Assembly (NCBI GenBank): GCA_014621425.1
Contig: JAANBB010000082.1
Span: 1 to 64,000, forward strand
DNA length: 64,000 nt
Source: Cylindrodendrum hubeiense
Lineage: Eukaryota > Ascomycota > Sordariomycetes > Hypocreales > Nectriaceae
Direction: 5' to 3'
Shown piece after piece: positions 58,472 through 64,000 of the stretch (positions are counted from its first letter, which is position 1; every line of letters begins with the position of its first letter). The position numbers and the translations under genes are program-made. The notes under the pieces are model-generated. The model was not told the DNA's origin. It did not search any database and saw only the letters and a program-made list of their open reading frames with translations.

Positions 58472-59518
58472 TCACTTGGCGAACTTCTCGAGGCGCAGGT
58501 CGTTGATGACCATGTAGCGGCTGAATGTGATCCAGCCATAGCGGAACCAGACCATCTGGCTCTTGTGTGCCTCCGTCATAGCCTTCCAGGCGGTGCCGAA
58601 GGCGTTGCTGCCGACGAGCGAGTTGAGGAAGACGAGGCCGCCGGGGTGCGCTTCGTCCTCGGAGGCGACGGCCCTGGAGCGGATCAAGGTCACGAACGTG
58701 TCGAGGAAGGACACGTACTTGCGGGCGAAGTTGACGGTGGTGAGGGTGTAGAGGTCGACGGGGCTCTTCCACTCGGGCTTGCCCTGGGTGAGGCCGGCGA
58801 TGAATGTTCGAGCGCCGTAGAACAGGGAGATGTGGTTGGGGTGGGATGAGATACCGTGAGCGTCGAAGGTGATCAGGACGTCAATGTTGGCGGTGGGCTG
58901 GGGGGTCTCGTCGGCGCGCTGGCTCGCGAGAAGCGGCGCAAAGGCACTGCCCAGGAGGCCTGCGATCTTGTTGCGATCCCATACGGTCGTCATTGAGTCG
59001 GGGAAGTCGGTCCTGTTGGAGGAGTCGCATTGTCAGTGTGTGGTTCTCTCGGTTTGCGCCAGCAGGGAGGGAATGGGCCACATACGGGCTGTCAAGCACA
59101 AACACATCGTCCTCGTCGCGTAGACCAAGGGTTAGGCCGCTCTTCACAAGTTCCTTCTTGCGCGTCTCTCCCAGTCCGTCGGCGTTCCCTAAAGCCACAG
59201 GCAAAACCATCAGCCAAACACAACGTCTCTTTTTTGCCATTGAGAGCTGCAGTCGTCACTGCCTCAGCTCAGCAGCGCTGGTCGGTTCATACCGGTGCTC
59301 AAACACAATATCTTGACATGGTTTCCAGTATCGGGGCGGGTCAGGGCGAGGATCGTCGGCGCGAAGAACATGGCCTCGTCGTCGGGGTGGGCGATGAGGA
59401 GGCAGATGCGCTTGTTCTTGAGGGCCGGGAGGCGGGTGGACGCAACGCTCGCTGTGAGAATGTACAAGGACGGGAACACGACCGCGAGGACCGCGAGGAC
59501 GATGTAGTAGAAATCCAT
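58472..59518 (-). CDS. gpi12: N-acetylglucosaminyl-phosphatidylinositol de-N-acetylase (PIG-L type)
   Basis: Predicted 289-aa ER membrane enzyme for the second step of GPI-anchor synthesis, removing acetate from GlcNAc-PI. Exons 59518..59293, 59188..59086 and 59012..58472. An N-terminal membrane helix ([20 protein letters not shown]) precedes the zinc motif [13 protein letters not shown], with the catalytic Asp and Glu; later [16 protein letters not shown] supplies the third zinc His. The segments LGETRKKEL and [11 protein letters not shown] match the family. C-terminal part has the RYMVIN segment seen in fungal homologues. Length is normal. It is divergent from the small membrane protein at 60266. 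Confidence 0.94.
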
Positions 59519-60265
59519 TGTCTAGGCGTGGCCGTGGGCGAGGCTTGTGGGTGTCGTAGAGCTGTCGAAGCTAGAATCGAGATTCGGTCGGTCGAAGACG
59601 GAGTGTGGTGGGTGGAACTAGATGTGGCGCCTGCGAGCTGGGAGTGGAGGGGCCACACAGCTGCAGGCTGTAGAAATAAAGCGGTTTACACGGCGACTTC
59701 GTATCGCTGCGAAACGAGCACAACTCGAGAGCAAATGGGCGTGTTGGAAGTTGAGCAGAGGTGTCACGAGACAAGAATTTGAGGTAATGGCAGCTCTTGT
59801 GGGGGAGACTGGAGGGTGGGTGAGGGGAGGTGGAAGAGGGCCATCACAAATGCCACCTTGCGACTACGGTCTGCAACCCTTAAACCCACTGTCCAACTAC
59901 TATAGCAGCCTAAATTAACGTCTGTAATGCCCCGGGTCCCATGCCTGAAGCTTGAGGTGCCTCGATCCCATCCGCTAAAACACTTGTGGCATTGGCGCTG
60001 TTGTCGCTGAGAAAAGTCCCGCCGGGTGCTAAGTGGCCTCTACAGCCCCCTGGAGCGGGGTGAACTGCACCTGATGTCATTTGTCGTGCAAGACCCCGGG
60101 CTCAGGGGTCTTGAAAGGGGAAAACTGCACTAAACCGACCTGGTCTCTGACAGCAGCTTGACGACAGCTTTCATACAAACTTCAGTGCACCCACGTCACC
60201 ACGACACCACGACACCAACAACCCTCCCTAGTATCAACCCTCCGGCGCCACGCCTCGATCTCAAA
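59519..60265. promoter_or_regulatory. Divergent promoter gpi12 / membrane protein
   Basis: 747 bp between start codons. ACCACGACACCACGACACC (60200-60218) is a short direct repeat in the leader of the downstream gene. No gene seen. Confidence 0.45.
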
Positions 60266-60969
60266 ATGGCCCGCCAGCGCAAGGAAAAGTCCGTCAAGGA
60301 CATCAAGCTCGAGCAGCCCGACAGGTCCGGTCCTACCGAACAGACGCTGCTCGACATGGCCCAGGGCAAGAACCTCTTCGCGATGGCCGACGCCCGCCAG
60401 GCCGAGCTCGACCGCGAGAAGAATGGTGACGTCGCCCTCTCCCCAGGTGCTGAGCGCTTCCTCGAGGCGGCACTCTGGACGTCTACCCTCGCTGTCATCC
60501 ACTTTACCTTCGAGGTGCTTGTTCAGCATCAGTATGGTATGGAGATCGAGTGGCCGTCCGCTTGGGGCCGGACAGCTCGGGCGTTCGTTCGTAAGTCATA
60601 TCCCAGCTTCTACTCCCGGTCTTCTGTCAATATCATGGACTTCTTGCTAATTATTTGGCCACGACAGTCTTCCTCTTCGTATTCTATCCATTGCACCCTC
60701 ACGAAGCGAACCCGATCCTCATCCCCGGTATCCCCCGAAAGTACCAACAAGGCATTCGTCAGGGCATTTTCTTCATCATGAGCCTCACCTCCGGTCCCTA
60801 CCTCGTCCATATTAGCAACAAATACGGATATCTCGCGGTGATGAAGAGGGCTCCGCCCCTGGGCTGTCTGTGGCTCTGGTCTATCGTCGAGTTGGACCTC
60901 TTGTCGGGTGTTCTCAGCTTGTTCATTACCATGGTATGGGCGTGGCAGCAAGGATACGCTTTTGCATAA
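60266..60969 (+). CDS. Conserved fungal integral membrane protein, unknown function
   Basis: Predicted 208 aa. Exons 60266..60590 and 60668..60969. The N-terminus is charged (MARQRKEKSVKDIKLEQPD) and followed by TLLDMAQGKNLFAMADARQAEL. Hydrophobic segments at about 80-95 (LWTSTLAVIHFTFEVLV), 108-120 (FVLFLFVFYPL), 140-155 (GIFFIMSLTSGPYLVHI) and 180-200 (VELDLLSGVLSLFITMVWAW) give an estimated four membrane helices. The PPLGCLWLWSIVELD segment is conserved in fungal proteins I recall as uncharacterised. No function assigned. Its stop lies 10 bp from the convergent coiled-coil gene, so the two 3'UTRs overlap. Confidence 0.82.
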
Positions 60970-60978
60970 ATAACCCGG

Positions 60979-61763
60979 TCATTGTTCCAATGGCTTCGCT
61001 GGACCTGGTTCTAAGGGTCCTCGTACGGTCAAGCTATCCTCGTCCGCCAAATCGCCCGACTCTGACCTCTTGATGCTAAAGCTATTCAATGTCCCTGTCC
61101 GCGACAAGCTGAGCTGGTCCGGGTGCATGAGCCGGCTCACCAGATCTTCCAACCTGCGGATCCTGTCTCGCTGGTTCTCCACCAACGCCTCGAGTTTCCG
61201 CGAGCTTTCGTCCATCTTCATCTCCCGCCACTTCGTCCTCGACTCGAGATCCCTGAGCCTCGAGGAAATCATGCTCATCTGCATGAATTGCACTCTCGCA
61301 GTCAAGCTTTCCCTCTGCCTCACGAGCTCCAGCGCCTTGGTTCTGACCGACATCCATGCCATGGCCACGGACGTCCGCCCTGCCAACTCCGCGGGACCAG
61401 TGTCCACTTCTTGCCATCCTCAACAATTGACGCCTTGGTCTCAGTATCCGCCACCAGGTCAAGGATGCGTTGCTCTAGATTGAGCAGATCGTCCATAACA
61501 AAGTTGTACATCTGGTACTCAGGTTGGTAGTTGTGGAAGCTTTCGTGCTGGGCATTGATGGCAGTCACGAGATCAGCGAGCCAAGTCGACTCAGTTTTGT
61601 ACCAAGACAGCGACGTCTTGACTCGAAAGTACTCATCTCCGCTGTTCCGCAGGTATGTGACGCGGGCGTAGATGGCAGCAGCAATAGCCACCACGAATGT
61701 GAGGATACCCGTAATATTAGCGCCGATAGAGAGCGGCGACTCTTGTTGGCCAATCGCATCCAT
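60979..61763 (-). pseudogene. Coiled-coil membrane protein with interrupted reading frame
   Basis: Coding sequence is clear on both sides of a break. From 61763 the frame gives MDAIGQQESPLS, a membrane helix (GILTFVVAIAAAIYARV) and a helical region ending GKKW. From about 61406 to 60979 a different frame gives DTGPAELAGRTSVAMAWMSV, a heptad coiled coil rich in Arg/Glu (LRDLESRTKWREMKMDESS) and a short tail. A 10-bp unit (minus-strand TGGCAAGAAG, 61407..61416) sits exactly at the break; one more copy in tandem would restore a single frame, so loss by slippage or an assembly error is likely. Alternatively a 68-nt intron 61454..61387 with weak GTGGCG donor gives 238 aa in frame. I cannot decide between them. 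Family not recognised. Confidence 0.6.
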
Positions 61764-62664
61764 TGTCGTCGATGAGGTTGCGAACCGGATATTTGAGATC
61801 AAGTAGTACACAATCTGTTACAGCGGAATCATGGTTGCGTTGAGCTTCAATCGAAGAATTGTTCCAAGGTCAAAGCCAGCTGATAGCGTGACGATTCTAT
61901 CGTATTGAGCTTAAGCCACGTGTAGAAACACGTGATGGCCCGATCCCATCCTCAATCGTGGCGACTTTCAAGACGCTATGTATGCTGTAAGCGTGACAAT
62001 AAAGGAAAGAAGTTGGCATGAACGAACTTGTGTCTTATTCATACCACTTGGCGCGTCGCGCATTCTGTCTTGGCACGCTTGCGGATTACCCAACGCCCGC
62101 CGCTCAACCGCCGAGTCTCCGGAGTGGATTATGCCGGATTGCCAAACGCGGAAACCGGCTTAGTAACCTCCGAGCCCGATGCCGTTATACTGATGGCGTT
62201 ATGCCGGTGCGAACTGACAAGACCCAGCCTGGGCGTAGTCCGTGTCCGTACATATAACCGGCGGTAGACCGGCGACAAGATGTGTTAGCCGGTTATCTTC
62301 TCTTGCTGAGCACGTCAGAAATAACGTTATCAGTCCCCGTTCCCCAATGTTGCTGAATGTTCTTGTACTGGGTCGGCCCCTTATTGTGCCGTTCTGCTGT
62401 GTGTTGTCTACCGCGTTGCTTTCATCCGTTTGAGGATATTGACAGAGCTATGCTACCTGCAATAACGTTATCGGTCGGTGCGATTATGTTGAGGGCGGTC
62501 ATTGAGGATCAGCTCAAGAACTATATTTCGACTAGAGGCCGTGTAAGACGGTTTATTATTTAAGTGAAGCATTCACCACCCTGATATACACTCAATCTAC
62601 TATTGTCAACAAACTGTGATCATAAACACTCCAATACACTAAAGCAACCCCGTCATCATTCGCA
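61764..62664. promoter_or_regulatory. Divergent upstream region with repeated 10-bp palindrome
   Basis: 901 bp. The perfect palindrome ATAACGTTAT occurs at 62321..62330 and 62462..62471, 141 bp apart and 203-344 bp before the oxidoreductase start. Several CCGG/CGGCGG stretches lie at 62090-62270. No gene is supported. Confidence 0.45.
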
Positions 62665-63793
62665 ATGGCACCCTCAAACCTCCAAATCATCATCAAGGCC
62701 CGCCCCAGCGACGCCATTATCCCGACTGAAGTCTTCACCTCTCGCACAGTCCCATCGTCCTCAAAGGAAGACCTAAATGATGGCGAGATCCTCGTCGAGA
62801 CTCTCTATCTATCCCTTGACCCCGTCATGCGCAACTGGCTCAACGCCAACAACGGTATTCTAGAAACAACACCCGGTGACCCCATGCCCGGCCCCATACT
62901 CGCCCGTGTTCTCGCCTCGCACAGCTCCGACATCCAGACCGGAGATCTCGTCACCTCCTTCTCCGGCTGGGTCAGCACTGCCGTCCTCTCCGCAGGCACC
63001 TTTGAGAAAGTCTCGTATCTCCCCGCTGGTCTGCCCCTGACGGACATCCTCGGCGTCTTGGGATTCACCGGCCTGACGGCGTACTTTGGGATGCTGCGCG
63101 TCGGCAAGCCGCAGCCAGGAGAGACTGTCGTCGTGAGCAGCGCAGCCGGTGCAACGGGAAGTGTGGCGGCGCAGCTGGCCAAGATGCGAGGTGCCCGGGT
63201 CGTGGGTATCGCCGGGGGCGAGCAGAAGGGCAAGTGGTTGCGGGAGCTGGGAGTTGATGTGGTGCTTGACTACAAAGATGAAGAATTTGAGGAGAACTTT
63301 GCAAAGGCCGTGGAAGGGGGAATTGATCTTTACTTTGATAGTGGTGAGACTATTCTGGTATAATGAGATATGTTGAGTAGGCACTGACGACAGTTTTAGT
63401 TGGCGGACGAATGCTCGAGCTGGCCATCGCCAACATCAAAGAATTCGGTCGCATCATCATCAACGGCGACACAAGTGGCTACAACACGAGCACCCCTTAC
63501 GGCATCAAGGTCAGTACACATCCCATTCCACTACTTACCACCGCTAACACATCCCTTAGAGTCTCTTTCCCATCGCTCCCAAAGCCGCCACCATTCAAGG
63601 CTTAAACATCTTCATGCACCTCAAAGATGCCGCCGCGGCTCGGGTGGAGCTGGTGCAGTGGCTACAAGACGGGACCTTGCGTCGCACGCAGACTGTCATC
63701 AAGGGCGGGCTTGAGGCAGCACCCCAGGGACTGGTGGATTTGTTTGCTGGGAAGAACACGGGCAAGATGTTGGTTGAGATCAAGGGTGAATAG
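62665..63793 (+). CDS. MDR-family NADP-dependent oxidoreductase (leukotriene B4 12-hydroxydehydrogenase type)
   Basis: Predicted 340-aa zinc-independent reductase. Exons 62665..63343, 63400..63509 and 63560..63793. N-terminal GroES-like domain with LYLSLDPVMRNWL; the nucleotide fold contains FTGLTAYFGML, VVSSAAGATGSVAAQLAKMRGARVVGIAGGEQK, YFDSVGGRMLE and GRIIINGDTSGYN; the end has GKMLVEI. These are signatures of the prostaglandin/LTB4-reductase branch (and yeast-like NADP-dependent enoyl/alkenal reductases), which reduce alpha,beta-unsaturated aldehydes and ketones. No zinc ligands, as expected. The start at 62665 has a normal context (CGCAATGGC). Substrate unknown. Confidence 0.93.
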
Positions 63794-64000
63794 ATGCAGT
63801 CTCAGCGGCGGATGCAGAAATGAGCCGGAGAGATGAATCATGCGCCATGAGGCCAATTATTTCCTATATGCGTAACTATCGTACGGGATATCCTTTCTCT
63901 ACTCTATGTTCAATGCAAATGCAAGTGATGCGTTTCCTCCTTTACTTAGCCGCCTTTCCAGGTCGTGTCGACGCCGCAAATGTGATCCCTCTCCTCGTAT
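63794..64000. other. Window end, 3' flank
   Basis: 207 bp after the oxidoreductase stop. An open stretch in the last 50 bp could begin another gene, but it is too short to judge. Confidence 0.4.

Noticed and set aside
59030..59782. 250-codon plus-strand ORF
   Set aside because: Overlaps the PIG-L first exons in antisense; Arg/Glu-rich with no family resemblance.
63955..64000. Cys-Arg-rich reading (SCRRRKCDPSPR) that looks like a Zn2Cys6 start
   Set aside because: The cysteine spacing does not fit the C-x2-C-x6-C pattern and the window ends after about 45 bases.

Overview
The window is nuclear DNA of a filamentous ascomycete (Pezizomycotina). Most genes carry several short introns (about 43-90 nt) with GT..AG ends and CTAAC/CTGAC-like branch sites. 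The families are typically fungal: Zn2Cys6 regulators, DUF6594, NmrA-like, CYP51, CYP504, GPI12. There is no operon structure, rRNA, recognisable tRNA, CRISPR array or intact transposon. Exon models were built by hand from reading-frame continuity and splice consensus, so junctions are predictions. I read 28 protein-coding genes.

Layout. 0.4-4.7 kb: a Zn2Cys6 regulator and a convergent NmrA-like oxidoreductase, then a gene-poor 2.6 kb. 7.3-25.0 kb: a compact set that reads as a catabolic cluster for aromatic amines or phenylacetates through homogentisate. It contains a Dabb (A/B-barrel) protein, a Zn2Cys6 regulator, a CYP504-type phenylacetate-ring hydroxylase, fumarylacetoacetase, homogentisate 1,2-dioxygenase, an APC-type amine/amino-acid permease, a copper amine oxidase and an NADPH-cytochrome P450 reductase. 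Their promoters share many TCGGAA/TTCCGA elements. 25.4-27.0 kb: a CYP51 gene convergent with the reductase. 28.7-32.3 kb: a GST-like protein, a DUF6594 membrane protein and a small protein with a WW-like segment. 32.9-40.4 kb: an intronless FAD oxidoreductase, a divergent Zn2Cys6 regulator and an MFS sugar/quinate-type transporter, possibly a small uptake-and-oxidation cluster. 40.9-42.8 kb: gamma-glutamyltranspeptidase. 44.5-52.0 kb: two unrecognised conserved-looking genes, a salicylate-hydroxylase-like FAD monooxygenase and a short-chain dehydrogenase. 53.7-58.2 kb: a CorA-like two-TM membrane protein followed by an intronless 848-aa protein with a PfkB-like N-terminus, a P-loop ATPase centre and a C-terminal RyR domain. 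58.5-63.8 kb: GPI12-type de-N-acetylase, a small membrane protein, a coiled-coil protein whose reading frame is interrupted, and an MDR-family NADPH oxidoreductase.

How the main cluster could work (inference): the permease imports an aromatic amine; the amine oxidase converts it to an aldehyde, which an aldehyde dehydrogenase outside the window would oxidise to an (hydroxy)phenylacetate; the CYP504 enzyme, fed by the co-localised reductase, hydroxylates it to homogentisate; HmgA and FahA then cleave the ring to fumarate and acetoacetate. Maleylacetoacetate isomerase and aldehyde dehydrogenase were not found here. The two most interesting items are this cluster with its shared promoter motif and the PfkB-like/ATPase/RyR protein.
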